This document shows, piece after piece, positions 25,351 through 33,280 of a stretch of DNA of 35,196 nt. Position 1 is the first letter of the stretch. Each line of letters opens with the position of its first letter. The position numbers and the translations under genes are program-made. The DNA is from Nitrospirota bacterium (GTDB lineage: Bacteria; Nitrospirota; Thermodesulfovibrionia; Thermodesulfovibrionales; SM23-35): positions 1 to 35,196 of the forward strand of contig JBFMCL010000006.1 of the NCBI GenBank assembly GCA_040754395.1, read 5' to 3'. A model generated the notes under the pieces. The model did no database searches. It was not told where the DNA came from and saw only the letters and a program-made list of their open reading frames with translations.

Positions 25351-26385
25351 ATGCCTCGCAGTGAACTCCCTGTCCCGCCTCATTTCAACCCTTCAGGGGT
25401 CGGCGAAGTCCGGAAGGTTCCTTACCAGGAACTTGCACGCGAGGCAGAGAAATGGGCTGCCTACAATCATATCAGGCCGGCTTCACATGACAGATTCAGG
25501 ATCTGCCTCGTAGCGGTAGATGTCCAGAATACCTTCTGCATCCCCGGGTTTGAATTATATGTTGGCGGGCGCTCAGGAACGGGCGCGGTCGACGACAACC
25601 GGAGGTTATGCGAATTCATTTACCGAAACCTCAGTGCGATAACCCAGATCTGCCCGACAATGGATACACATCAGGCGATGCAGATTTTTCATCCCGTATA
25701 TCTTGTCAATGACAGGGGGAAACACCCCGAGCCGTTTTCTCTCATTTCCGTTGAAGATATCGAGAACGGGGTATGGAAATTCAATCAGGCGCTCTGTTTC
25801 AGTCTGCACATCAGCGAGGATTACGGACAGAGACACCTTCTTTACTATGCGAGGAAACTGAAAGAGGGGGGCAAATATGCACTGACCATATGGCCCTATC
25901 ACGGGATGCTCGGCGGAACAGGACATGCGCTCGTTGCATCCGTAGAGGAGGCGATTTTCTTCCACTGCATGGCACGGTACAGTCAGCCGGATTTTCATGT
26001 CAAGGGAGACAGGCCTTTCACCGAGCATTACTCAGTCCTCGGTCCGGAGGTGCGGCAGGGGGTGAAGGGTGAAGTGATCGGCCAGAAGAGTGAAAAATTC
26101 TTCAAGAAACTCCTTGAATATGATGCGGTCGTCATTGCCGGAGAGGCCAAGAGTCATTGTGTGGCCTGGACTATTGACGACCTTCTGCATGACATTCTGG
26201 ATCAGGACAGGAGTCTTGTCAGGAAGGTATATCTGCTCGAAGACTGCACGTCCCCGGTAGTGGTTCCCGGAGTCATAGATTACACAGACCTCGCGGATGC
26301 TGCGTTTGCGAGATATGCAAAGGCAGGGATGCATGTAGTGAGGTCCGTTGATGCGATAGATAGCTGGCCGGGTATAACTGATTGA
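25351..26385 (+). CDS. Isochorismatase-fold cysteine hydrolase, enlarged (nicotinamidase-like)
   Basis: A 344-residue member of the cysteine hydrolase superfamily that includes nicotinamidase. Visible catalytic elements are Asp57 ([10 protein letters not shown]) and Cys270 ([11 protein letters not shown]). A possible metal site is D105/H107 (TMDTHQ) with His184 (WPYHGMLGG). It is about 130 residues longer than a typical member; the extra sequence includes an N-terminal arm of 45 residues and an insert around 120-175. The ribosome binding site is AAGGAGG before the ATG. It precedes the PEP synthase genes on the same strand. An NAD-salvage role is possible, but the substrate is not assignable. 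Confidence 0.85.
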   Translation: MPRSELPVPPHFNPSGVGEVRKVPYQELAREAEKWAAYNHIRPASHDRFRICLVAVDVQNTFCIPGFELYVGGRSGTGAVDDNRRLCEFIYRNLSAITQICPTMDTHQAMQIFHPVYLVNDRGKHPEPFSLISVEDIENGVWKFNQALCFSLHISEDYGQRHLLYYARKLKEGGKYALTIWPYHGMLGGTGHALVASVEEAIFFHCMARYSQPDFHVKGDRPFTEHYSVLGPEVRQGVKGEVIGQKSEKFFKKLLEYDAVVIAGEAKSHCVAWTIDDLLHDILDQDRSLVRKVYLLEDCTSPVVVPGVIDYTDLADAAFARYAKAGMHVVRSVDAIDSWPGITD

Positions 26386-26415
26386 AAAACGCAAAAAGGA
26401 AGCGGAAGAAGAGCT

Positions 26416-27249
26416 TTGAAAAAAAGAAAAGTCCACGTATATATTGTATCTGATGCGACGGGTATGACTGCTGAGATGGTAATCAGCGCGGTGCTGGTGC
26501 AGTTCAGGGAGATAGACCCGGTTTTCAAGAAATTCCCTTATATCAAAACAAGGGAACAGGTGAAGGCGATACTTGTACAGGCAGCGGAAGTGCAGGGCAT
26601 CGTGATTTATTCTCTTGTTTCCCAGGAACTCAGGTCGTGGGTCCGGAGAGAGAAACGCAAGATGAATATTATGGCGATTGATATCCTCGGACCACTGCTC
26701 GAAAGGCTTGGCAGGATGTGGAACCTGATCCCTACATTCAGTCCGGGTATTCTCAAGAGGGTCGGGGAAGAATCTATCCGGCTTGCGGAATCAATCGACT
26801 TTACCCTGCGGCATGATGACGGGCAGGGTGTTGATACCCTTGAACAGGCGGACCTCGTGCTTCTCGGAGTATCAAGGACCTCCAAGACGCCTACAAGTCT
26901 CTACCTCTCATGCAACAACAATCTGAAGGTTGCAAATGTGCCCATCATCGAGGGCATGAGCCCTCCGGAGGAAATCTTCAGACTGGGTATCCAGAAGGTT
27001 GGTCTCACCATCGCTCCCGAGAGACTTGCCTTCATACGGGAACGGAGGATGAAATACGCAGGGGCTACCGATTATCTTGATGTTACGCATATAAAAAAGG
27101 AGCTGGAGTTCTGTAACAGGATTTTCGGCCGGATAAAAGGATTGCAGGTGATCGATGTGACCCACAGTTCCATAGAGGAAGTGGCAAACAAGATAATAGA
27201 AAACAGACAGGAAAACAACAACAGCAGCAGCAGCAGGGAAAGGAGGTAA
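26416..27249 (+). CDS. ppsR: PEP synthase regulatory protein (DUF299 kinase/pyrophosphorylase), copy 1
   Basis: A 277-residue bifunctional regulator that phosphorylates PEP synthase (or PPDK) with ADP and removes the phosphate with Pi. Its nucleotide-binding motif GVSRTSKTPT is at 151-160; the N-terminus VYIVSDATGMTAEM is also characteristic. The start is a TTG at 26416 after GGAAGAAGAG. The C-terminus is a low-complexity Asn/Ser tail. The stop overlaps a possible ppsA ATG by one base, so this copy is the natural partner of ppsA. A diverged second copy lies downstream of ppsA. Confidence 0.93.
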   Translation: MKKRKVHVYIVSDATGMTAEMVISAVLVQFREIDPVFKKFPYIKTREQVKAILVQAAEVQGIVIYSLVSQELRSWVRREKRKMNIMAIDILGPLLERLGRMWNLIPTFSPGILKRVGEESIRLAESIDFTLRHDDGQGVDTLEQADLVLLGVSRTSKTPTSLYLSCNNNLKVANVPIIEGMSPPEEIFRLGIQKVGLTIAPERLAFIRERRMKYAGATDYLDVTHIKKELEFCNRIFGRIKGLQVIDVTHSSIEEVANKIIENRQENNNSSSSRERR

Positions 27250-27254
27250 TGATT

Positions 27255-29648
27255 ATGCGGAAGCAGAACGTGGTGTTATGGTTCAGGGATCTGGCCAAAG
27301 AAGATATTCCGATTGTGGGAGGGAAATGCGCCAACCTCGGCGAGCTGATCGGAAAGGTCAGGGTTCCGGTTCCGGACGGGTTTGCCGTTTCAGCACTGGC
27401 ATACAAGGCATTTCTTGACAAAACAAAGGCACACAGAAAGATTGAGTCACTTCTTTCCTCGATTGATCCGTCTGATATGAAGTCTTTGCAGGATACATCG
27501 GAAAAGATAAGGAAATATATTGAAGGCCTTCCGATGCCGAAGGAAATGGAAAAAGAGATTCTGCAGAAATACCGGGAACTTTGCAGAACATCGGGAAGGG
27601 ATAATCTTGCGGTCGCGGTGCGCTCCTCTGCGACAGCCGAAGATCTTCCGGGAGCCAGTTTTGCCGGACAGCAGGATACATTTCTGAATATTACGCAGAA
27701 AAACCTTCTGGAAAGTATAAAGAAGTGCTGGAGCTCACTTTTTACCCCGCGGGCTATTGTGTACCGGAAGGAAAAGGGATTTTCTGCCGACGAAGTCCTC
27801 ATCAGCGTTGCTGTGCAGGAACTGATATTCTCACAGACTTCAGGTGTCATGTTTACGATAGAACCTGTCAGCGGTGCCGAGGACAGGATTGTTATCAATG
27901 CGTCATGGGGTCTCGGAGAGGCTATTGTGAGCGGACAGGTGACGCCGGATGAATATGTGGTGAGGAAAAAGAATTTCAAAATAGATGAACGGCAGGTTGT
28001 GAGGAAGGAACGGCAGATTACCTCTGACAGGAAGGGCGGGACAAAATGGGAGGCGGTGCCGAAAGACCGTCAGGATGTGCAGACGATCACTGATGAACAG
28101 ATCGTACGCCTCGCGCAATACGGCGCCCAGATCGAAACGCATTACGGAGTTCCCCAGGATATTGAATGGGCCGTTGATGACAGAGGGAAAATATTCATAC
28201 TCCAGGCAAGGCCGGAAACAGTTCACGGCGCGGTGAAACAGGCAAAAGCCGGAGAAAGGAAGGAGATCATGGAACAAGAGATACTCATGAAAGGAATCGG
28301 GGTAAGTCCCGGCCAGGCTTCAGGAAAAGTCAGGGTTATTCTGAATGTCAGGGAAATCTCAAAGTTCCAGCAGGGTGAGATCCTGGTGACTGAAATGACC
28401 ACGCCGGACTGGGTTCCGGCCATGAAGATCGCGTCTGCCATCGTAACAAACCTTGGCGGTAAAACCTGCCATGCGGCGATCGTGAGCCGCGAACTTGGCG
28501 TCCCCTGTATTGTCGGGACAGAAAAGGCGACAAAAGTTCTCAGGGACGGTCAGGTTATCACCATAGACGGACAAAGGGGACTTGTATTCAGGGGAGAACT
28601 GGCGCGAAAGGAAGAGGCCGGGGTGCAGGCTGCCGGAATACCGGCGGATCTTTCCGCGCAAATCGTTACTGCTACCAAAGTATATGTAAATCTTTCCATT
28701 CCCGAAATTGCGCAGAAGATCGCCACGGAGACCCGCGCGGACGGCGTCGGATTGATGAGGGCAGAACATCTGATGCTCAGTATCGGGAAGCATCCGAGAC
28801 TCATCCTCGAAGAGGGCGGGGCAAAGGATATGGTTGATAAATTTGCGAACGGGGTTGGACAGGTGGCCGAGGCGTTTTTTCCGCGGCCTGTGGTATACCG
28901 CTTTCTCGATTTCAAGCCGGATGAGTTCCTTGAACTGCCCGGTGGAGAAAAGTATGAAAAGAACAATGTGGGGCCTAACCCCATGATAGGCTATCGAGGG
29001 GAATACAGGTATGCAAAGGAAGATGACATATTCCGGCTCGAGCTTCAGGCGATAAGGAAGGCAAGGGAACAACTGGGGCTCACGAATATTTGGGTCATGG
29101 TTCCGTTCGTGAGGACACTCGATGTTTTCAGGAAGACGGTGAGTATTATGCGGGAGGAAGGGCTTGACCACAGAGCAGACAGCAGCTTTCAGCTCTGGAT
29201 TATGGTTGAGGTTCCGAGCGCGGTTTTCATGATCGAAGAGTTCTGCAGGGAAGGTATCGATGGGGTGAGTTTCGGGACAAACGACCTGACTATGCTCGTC
29301 CTTGGTGTGGACAGGAACGATACCTCGGTGCAGGAACTTTATGATGAACGGAATCTGGGCGTCCTGAGGGCTATTGCCTACACCATGACGGTCTGCAGAA
29401 AATACGGGGTTACCACCTCAATTTGCGGACAGGCTCCGAGCGTATACCCCGATTATCTGGAATTCATGATTCGGTGCGGGGCAACATCGATATCGGTGAA
29501 CCCTGATACGGTTGTCTCATCAAGGAAAAGTGTTGCTGTCCTGGAGCAGAAAATCCTGATGGAAAAAGCACTCGGGGTGCAGAGCAGGCCAAAGATTGCG
29601 AAAATCCCGCTTGAAGAGGTGTTTTTTTGGAGAACAGCAGAAGAATAG
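27255..29648 (+). CDS. ppsA: Phosphoenolpyruvate synthase (pyruvate, water dikinase)
   Basis: A 797-residue enzyme making PEP, AMP and Pi from pyruvate and ATP, the entry to gluconeogenesis in an autotroph or syntroph. The N-terminal ATP-grasp domain includes AVAVRSSATAEDLPGASFAGQ. The phosphohistidine domain has His406 in NLGGKTCHAAIVSRELG. The C-terminal PEP/pyruvate barrel contains SFGTNDLTML and TTSICGQAPS. AAAGGAGG (27239-27246) is eight bases from the ATG at 27255 but only two from the ATG at 27249, so 27255 is preferred. It is preceded and followed by DUF299 regulators. Confidence 0.96.
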   Translation: MRKQNVVLWFRDLAKEDIPIVGGKCANLGELIGKVRVPVPDGFAVSALAYKAFLDKTKAHRKIESLLSSIDPSDMKSLQDTSEKIRKYIEGLPMPKEMEKEILQKYRELCRTSGRDNLAVAVRSSATAEDLPGASFAGQQDTFLNITQKNLLESIKKCWSSLFTPRAIVYRKEKGFSADEVLISVAVQELIFSQTSGVMFTIEPVSGAEDRIVINASWGLGEAIVSGQVTPDEYVVRKKNFKIDERQVVRKERQITSDRKGGTKWEAVPKDRQDVQTITDEQIVRLAQYGAQIETHYGVPQDIEWAVDDRGKIFILQARPETVHGAVKQAKAGERKEIMEQEILMKGIGVSPGQASGKVRVILNVREISKFQQGEILVTEMTTPDWVPAMKIASAIVTNLGGKTCHAAIVSRELGVPCIVGTEKATKVLRDGQVITIDGQRGLVFRGELARKEEAGVQAAGIPADLSAQIVTATKVYVNLSIPEIAQKIATETRADGVGLMRAEHLMLSIGKHPRLILEEGGAKDMVDKFANGVGQVAEAFFPRPVVYRFLDFKPDEFLELPGGEKYEKNNVGPNPMIGYRGEYRYAKEDDIFRLELQAIRKAREQLGLTNIWVMVPFVRTLDVFRKTVSIMREEGLDHRADSSFQLWIMVEVPSAVFMIEEFCREGIDGVSFGTNDLTMLVLGVDRNDTSVQELYDERNLGVLRAIAYTMTVCRKYGVTTSICGQAPSVYPDYLEFMIRCGATSISVNPDTVVSSRKSVAVLEQKILMEKALGVQSRPKIAKIPLEEVFFWRTAEE

Positions 29649-30019
29649 AAGGACTGGTGGACTATATCGCAGACCGCTATTCTGACGCAGCGGAGATCGG
29701 TATAGGGCATTTCCCCGATATTGCCTATGCCCTGAAACACAGGGGAGTGAATGTGTTTGCCTCTGACATAAGAACGATCCGGTTTGAGGGAATCAGGGTG
29801 ATTATCGATAATATCACAGATCCTGATCATGATGTATACCGGGGGTGTGATCTGATCTATGCAATGCGACCACCTCCCGAGCTTGTTCCTTATATGGTAA
29901 TGCTTTCAAGAGCGGTCTCCGCCGATCTGATTCTGAAGCCGCTGTCTTCGGAATATGCAGAAGGTTTCAGGATGATGCGGAATGGAAATACGACCTTTTT
30001 CTTCAAGGGAAAAGAATGA
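29627..30019 (+). CDS. UPF0146 family protein
   Basis: A 130-residue protein resembling UPF0146, a family I know mainly from archaea. It looks like a minimal Rossmann fold: EIGIGHFPDIAYALKHRG resembles SAM-binding motif I, and FASDIR follows as the acidic strand; the end of a methyltransferase core is missing. The function is unknown. The start is a TTG at 29627 inside the end of ppsA (22-base overlap), with GAAGAGG upstream. The overlap implies co-translation with ppsA. Confidence 0.75.
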   Translation: MENSRRIEGLVDYIADRYSDAAEIGIGHFPDIAYALKHRGVNVFASDIRTIRFEGIRVIIDNITDPDHDVYRGCDLIYAMRPPPELVPYMVMLSRAVSADLILKPLSSEYAEGFRMMRNGNTTFFFKGKE

Positions 30020-30042
30020 ACAGATTCGGAGAACGCTTTCAG

Positions 30043-30065
30043 AAACCTTGCAGGAAGGGTTTTTT
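30043..30065 (+). terminator. Possible intrinsic terminator after the UPF0146 gene
   Basis: AAACCTT (30043-30049) pairs with AGGGTTT (30056-30062), including one G-U pair, around the loop GCAGGA; the T run continues to 30065. It is short with a weak U-tract, so it is probably an attenuator at best. Confidence 0.35.
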
Positions 30066-30088
30066 AAGCGTGTGGGGGGTATTGTGAA

Positions 30089-30937
30089 ATGAAAAAGCTA
30101 TCGCCCTCAAAAAGGCTTCCCAGAAAAAAGGTGCTTTACCTTGTCGGTGAAGGCACAGGTGAGACCATAAGCAGAATCGCGAGGGCTTCTTTGGCGCAGT
30201 TTCACCGGGAAAACGTTGTGGTGAAAACTTGCTTTCTTGTCAATGATGAACAGTATATATCCCGCATCATGAAACAGGCGGTGAATGATGATGCCCTGGT
30301 CGCTTTCAGCATCGTTCAGCCCACTCTCAGGGACTATCTGATTAAGGAGGCTGAACGGCGCGGCATCAAGGCGATAGATGTAATCGGCAACTTTATTGTG
30401 CAGTTGTCCATATTCCTCAAAGAAAAGCCCCTTGAAATTCCGGGGAGACAGTATATACTGGATGAGGAATACTTCAGGAGGATCGAGGCGATCAACTTTT
30501 CGGTAAAGCATGATGACGGAAAATTGCCCCAGGGGCTGAAGGACGCTGATATTATCCTCATAGGGCTTTCCAGAACCGGCAAGACGCCGTTGTCAACATA
30601 CCTCGCGAATCAGGGATGGAAGGTTGCCAATATTCCTGTTCATCCTGCCATGGATGTTCCCGAAGAGCTCTTTCGGATAAAACAGAAGAAGGTTTTTGCA
30701 CTTGTCATAAATGTCGAGAGCCTGGTAAGGCTGAGAGAATCGCGCCTTGCGCATCTCGGACTTGGTGCAGAGGCAAAGTATGCTGACCCTATCCAGGTAT
30801 CCGCTGAAATTGAATGGAGCATGAATTTTTTCAGGGAGAATCCGCGCTGGAGAATTGTTGACGTTTCGAACAGGGCAATTGAAGAGGTCGCAGCAGGGAT
30901 CATGAATGCGTACCGGACCGGCAAGAAGGTAACATAA
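30089..30937 (+). CDS. PEP synthase regulatory protein (DUF299), copy 2
   Basis: A 282-residue DUF299 protein with the nucleotide motif GLSRTGKTPLS (from 159) and the SVKHDDG segment, matching TLRHDDG of copy 1. Beyond the motifs it is clearly diverged (DATGMT of copy 1 corresponds to EGTGET here), so it is not a recent duplicate. It may regulate a second dikinase, such as PPDK, or act in opposition to copy 1; no PPDK gene is in the window. The start ATG has a run of G bases upstream. It follows the UPF0146 gene by 69 bases, which contain a weak terminator-like hairpin. Confidence 0.92.
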   Translation: MKKLSPSKRLPRKKVLYLVGEGTGETISRIARASLAQFHRENVVVKTCFLVNDEQYISRIMKQAVNDDALVAFSIVQPTLRDYLIKEAERRGIKAIDVIGNFIVQLSIFLKEKPLEIPGRQYILDEEYFRRIEAINFSVKHDDGKLPQGLKDADIILIGLSRTGKTPLSTYLANQGWKVANIPVHPAMDVPEELFRIKQKKVFALVINVESLVRLRESRLAHLGLGAEAKYADPIQVSAEIEWSMNFFRENPRWRIVDVSNRAIEEVAAGIMNAYRTGKKVT

Positions 30938-30980
30938 CGCATTTTTCCGCAGGTATTCACAGACTTGAATGAGGTGACGA

Positions 30981-31685
30981 ATGGTTGAGAGAAGACGGAA
31001 TCTGAGGGTTGCGGTAACTGTGATGAACATGAAAGGAAGAACGGTTTTTACCAGCAGGGTGCAGATACTGAACCTGAGCGTCGGCGGAATTGCACTGAAG
31101 ATATCGAGGAGGCTTATGAAGGGGAAGCAATATGTGCTCCGGCTTGAAGGCAGGGGAAAGGTCCTGAATCTCACGGGCAGTGTTGAATGGTCTTCTTTCC
31201 ATGAGGAGGGAAAAACCGTCCCTGGAGCATATATGGTCGGGATGAAATTCAATAATGTGAGCAAAGAAAAGATGGCGGAGATACACGGTTTCATCGAAGG
31301 CTTCAGGAAAGAGCAGACGGGAACCCCGGACGTCAGCTACCTGAGCGGCACCAGGGCATATGTGAGATTTCAGATACACTCACCTGACAAAGCAGTGTTG
31401 TATGGTCAGGAGAAGTTCAGGCTGATCAACGTCAGTTTGAGCGGTATGCTTGTGGAGAGTGAAGATTTGCTTCAGACGGGAGAGAAACTGGTGATGGAAA
31501 TCAACCGGTCGAAACAGAAAGTGATCAAGTGCCTCGGAAGGATTGTCACAAGCCAGCCGTTCAGAAGGGATGACAGGGAATACTCTCGCATTGGCGTCGA
31601 ATTTGTTAACATGTCGGAAAAGGACAGGGAAATGCTGAAGGAAATCGTGTGTGTCGCAGAGAATATGGGGCTTGTTGCCCTGTGA
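30981..31685 (+). CDS. Tandem PilZ-domain protein
   Basis: A 234-residue soluble protein with two PilZ-like repeats. The first (about 1-110) has RRRNLR and NLSVGGIAL; the second (about 120-230) has RAYVR and NVSLSGMLVE. Both have RxxxR-type arginines and an N/DxSxxG motif, so each could bind c-di-GMP. No catalytic or transmembrane part is seen. GAGGTG lies just before the ATG. It follows the second DUF299 gene by 43 bases and may belong to that operon. With the PilZ-methyltransferase at 9717-10997 it makes two distinct PilZ proteins in the window; their targets are unknown. Confidence 0.85.
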   Translation: MVERRRNLRVAVTVMNMKGRTVFTSRVQILNLSVGGIALKISRRLMKGKQYVLRLEGRGKVLNLTGSVEWSSFHEEGKTVPGAYMVGMKFNNVSKEKMAEIHGFIEGFRKEQTGTPDVSYLSGTRAYVRFQIHSPDKAVLYGQEKFRLINVSLSGMLVESEDLLQTGEKLVMEINRSKQKVIKCLGRIVTSQPFRRDDREYSRIGVEFVNMSEKDREMLKEIVCVAENMGLVAL

Positions 31686-31820
31686 TCAGGGACAAAAGTT
31701 TATCTGTCCGTCAGTGTGTCACTATACGACGAAAACTGCAGCAGGGAAACCATGCGGAAAGAAAATTCATACAGTGCATGTTTTCCCCATTCCATCCGTT
31801 TCTGCATGTCCTTATCCCGG

Positions 31821-32298
31821 CTAAAACATATCCTGGACGCGGAAAGGATCCTTTATCTCCATCTTCGGATTGAATTGCAGTTTTTTCTCGCCCCGGTTTT
31901 CGAGATACTTTTTCAGCTCAAGGTCGACCTTCACCGGAACTTCAACGCCTGCTTTCATGAGGCCCTGCCATGGGAAGTAAATGCCGACTGACTTCATTTC
32001 CTGATCCTTCACAATATCATACGTAACATGACACTGGGCGCACACCATCACGATATTGTCCGCATCAAAACCCCTTTTATATTTGCTTTTGCCGGGCGCG
32101 GTCGGTTCCTCGGAATTTTTCCAGAGGTCATAGTGGAGAGGATAGGCTTTGCCCCAGTTGGCCGGATCAATCTCCCCGTCTGCGATCTTCACAGGCCTGA
32201 GACCGGTTCGGTTTTCTGGGGAGGACAGACGCAGAGAAAAACAGCGCGATCACAGAGAATAACAGAAGCGCCTTGAAACTATATGATGTAGTATTCAT
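31821..32298 (-). pseudogene. nrfA: Remnant of ammonia-forming cytochrome c nitrite reductase nrfA
   Basis: A strong ribosome binding site (AAAAGGAGGGA) and ATG at 32298 begin a signal peptide (MNTTSYSFKALLLFSVIALF). The reading then shifts twice: a few residues in a second frame (CPPQKTEPVSGL), then the third frame from about 32192. That frame reads IADGEIDPANWGKAYPLHYD and KSKYKRGFDADNI, then jumps to VCAQCHVTY. From recalled NrfA sequences, more than 100 residues with the active-site CxxCK heme and another heme should lie at this junction. A second junction after FPWQG appears to lead straight to the C-terminal tail. Only one CxxCH remains. It cannot be a functional reductase. Assembly error is an alternative. 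Confidence 0.75.
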
Positions 32299-32311
32299 AA
32301 AATCCCTCCTT

Positions 32312-32656
32312 TTACAAAGTTGTTCTCAGTCCCGTGTGCTGATGGGAAATCCTCTTATGGCAGTCGACGCACATGGTTCTCCTGTGAGAGGAATGCCGCC
32401 ATGCGTCATATTCTGCCTGCATGACATGACAGCTGATGCAGAAGACAGAGTCAGATATTGGGCGGGATTTTGACGAACCTGAGGCTGAAGCAACCAGTGG
32501 AAAGAAGAGAAGAATGAGAAACGGAATGATATATAGCCAACTCTGCCAATTAGGGTTCCTTCTAAGTGTGCAACGAGAAAGCACGGTGTTTTTATACGAA
32601 ATTGTCACACACATTGCGTTCGCAATGACAGCTCTTATCACTGTATCCGGGTTCAT
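32312..32656 (-). pseudogene. nrfH: Remnant of the nrfH membrane cytochrome c quinol dehydrogenase
   Basis: The frame encodes a hydrophobic anchor (WLYIIPFLILLFFPLV), the first NrfH heme region (CISCHVMQAEYDAWRHSSHR) and CVDCH, then runs directly into KRISHQHTGLRTTL and a stop. NrfH has four hemes in about 150-170 residues. Here the second CxxCH seems joined to the tail that normally follows the last one, so two hemes are missing. The 5' end is uncertain: a REP-like palindrome lies in it, and the frame extends upstream to 32698 into a promoter. It sits 13 bases before the nrfA start, the normal nrfHA order. It probably does not function. Confidence 0.7.
32603..32630. repeat. REP-like palindrome within the 5' part of nrfH
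   Basis: CATTGCG-TT-CGCAATG (32612-32627) is a perfect seven-base inverted repeat with a two-base centre, bordered by TGTCA on the left and TGACA at the right end. The minus-strand half begins TGTCATTGCGA, a start shared by many dispersed bacterial intergenic repeats and similar to the ends of the element at 19726. Confidence 0.45.
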
Positions 32657-32670
32657 ATTGCTTGCATATG

Positions 32671-32698
32671 ATTTTACCAGAACTGGATACACTGTCAA
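32671..32698 (-). promoter_or_regulatory. Promoter upstream of the nrfHA remnant
   Basis: On the minus strand TTGACA (32698-32693, perfect), 16 bases, then TAAAAT (32676-32671). The signal is better preserved than the genes it would drive. Confidence 0.55.
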
Positions 32699-32767
32699 TC
32701 TTTAGAATGTAGAAAACCGCACAAAACTATTCATCTGGGTATCTGACAAGGAAGCTCCTGCAAGGTG

Positions 32768-33220
32768 TTACCACAGTTTCGTTATTCCTCTTACGACATG
32801 ATACCATCTTCCATTGATATTTTCCCAGAGATCCTCCATGACAGTCACCCTGTCTCCTTCCGGTACCGGAAAGGGCAGCAACGGCCATTCTGAAACAAGT
32901 TTTACTCTGACAGGAGTGAGACCATCTGTGCCGCTTCCTTCCCTCCCGATTTCGAGGATTTCATAATCTTTAAGCTGAATGCCGCCTTCTGACCTGCTCA
33001 CGTATGTCCTCCGGTTGTTTTCACGTCTTTTTTCATCACTTTCGATGGACATCCGCTCCAAACGCCATGCTGCATCGAATTTCCCTTGTTTTTTCAGCTC
33101 ATAGAACGTGCTGACTGTTTCAGCCAGATCCCCGGGAGAAACAGGCCTGACCCCTGAAGGCACACACGCAAGCACGGCAAGAAGAGAGAACAGGATGGTC
33201 AATACGAAAGGCATCTTCAT
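32768..33220 (-). CDS. Putative lipoprotein of unknown function
   Basis: About 150 residues starting MKMPFVLTILFSLLAVLAC. The VLAC box before CVPSG suggests a lipoprotein signal peptide, though Leu at -2 is not typical. The mature part has no motif I recognise; it is mixed-charge with a Trp-rich C-terminus and may be a small beta-sandwich. An in-frame ATG at 33262 is rejected because it sits in the terminator hairpin of the preceding gene. The ATG at 33220 begins the hydrophobic signal but lacks a clear ribosome binding site; 33214 is an alternative. Confidence 0.6.
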   Translation of the reverse strand: MKMPFVLTILFSLLAVLACVPSGVRPVSPGDLAETVSTFYELKKQGKFDAAWRLERMSIESDEKRRENNRRTYVSRSEGGIQLKDYEILEIGREGSGTDGLTPVRVKLVSEWPLLPFPVPEGDRVTVMEDLWENINGRWYHVVRGITKLW

Positions 33221-33231
33221 GAGAAAGAGAA

Positions 33232-33260
33232 ACGCGAAGGAACTCACTGAGTTCCTTCGC
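33232..33260 (-). terminator. Terminator hairpin after the secreted-protein gene
   Basis: GCGAAGGAACTCA and TGAGTTCCTTCGC (33234-33260) are perfect 13-base arms around one base. On the minus strand the hairpin is followed by GTTTCTCTTT. It lies 21 bases after the stop of the gene at 33281-34495. Confidence 0.7.
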
Positions 33261-33280
33261 ATGTTACGCAGCAGGTACCA

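Noticed and set aside
27083-27979. Minus-strand frame of about 298 codons opposite ppsR/ppsA
   Set aside because: It is low-complexity Ser/Arg-rich translation antisense to conserved enzymes.
28359-29171. Minus-strand frame of about 270 codons opposite ppsA
   Set aside because: It is an antisense shadow of the ppsA barrel domain.
31686-31820. Terminator or RNA gene between the PilZ gene and the nrfA remnant
   Set aside because: Only a weak GGACA/TGTCC pairing was seen, without a T-tract; no tRNA-like fold was found.
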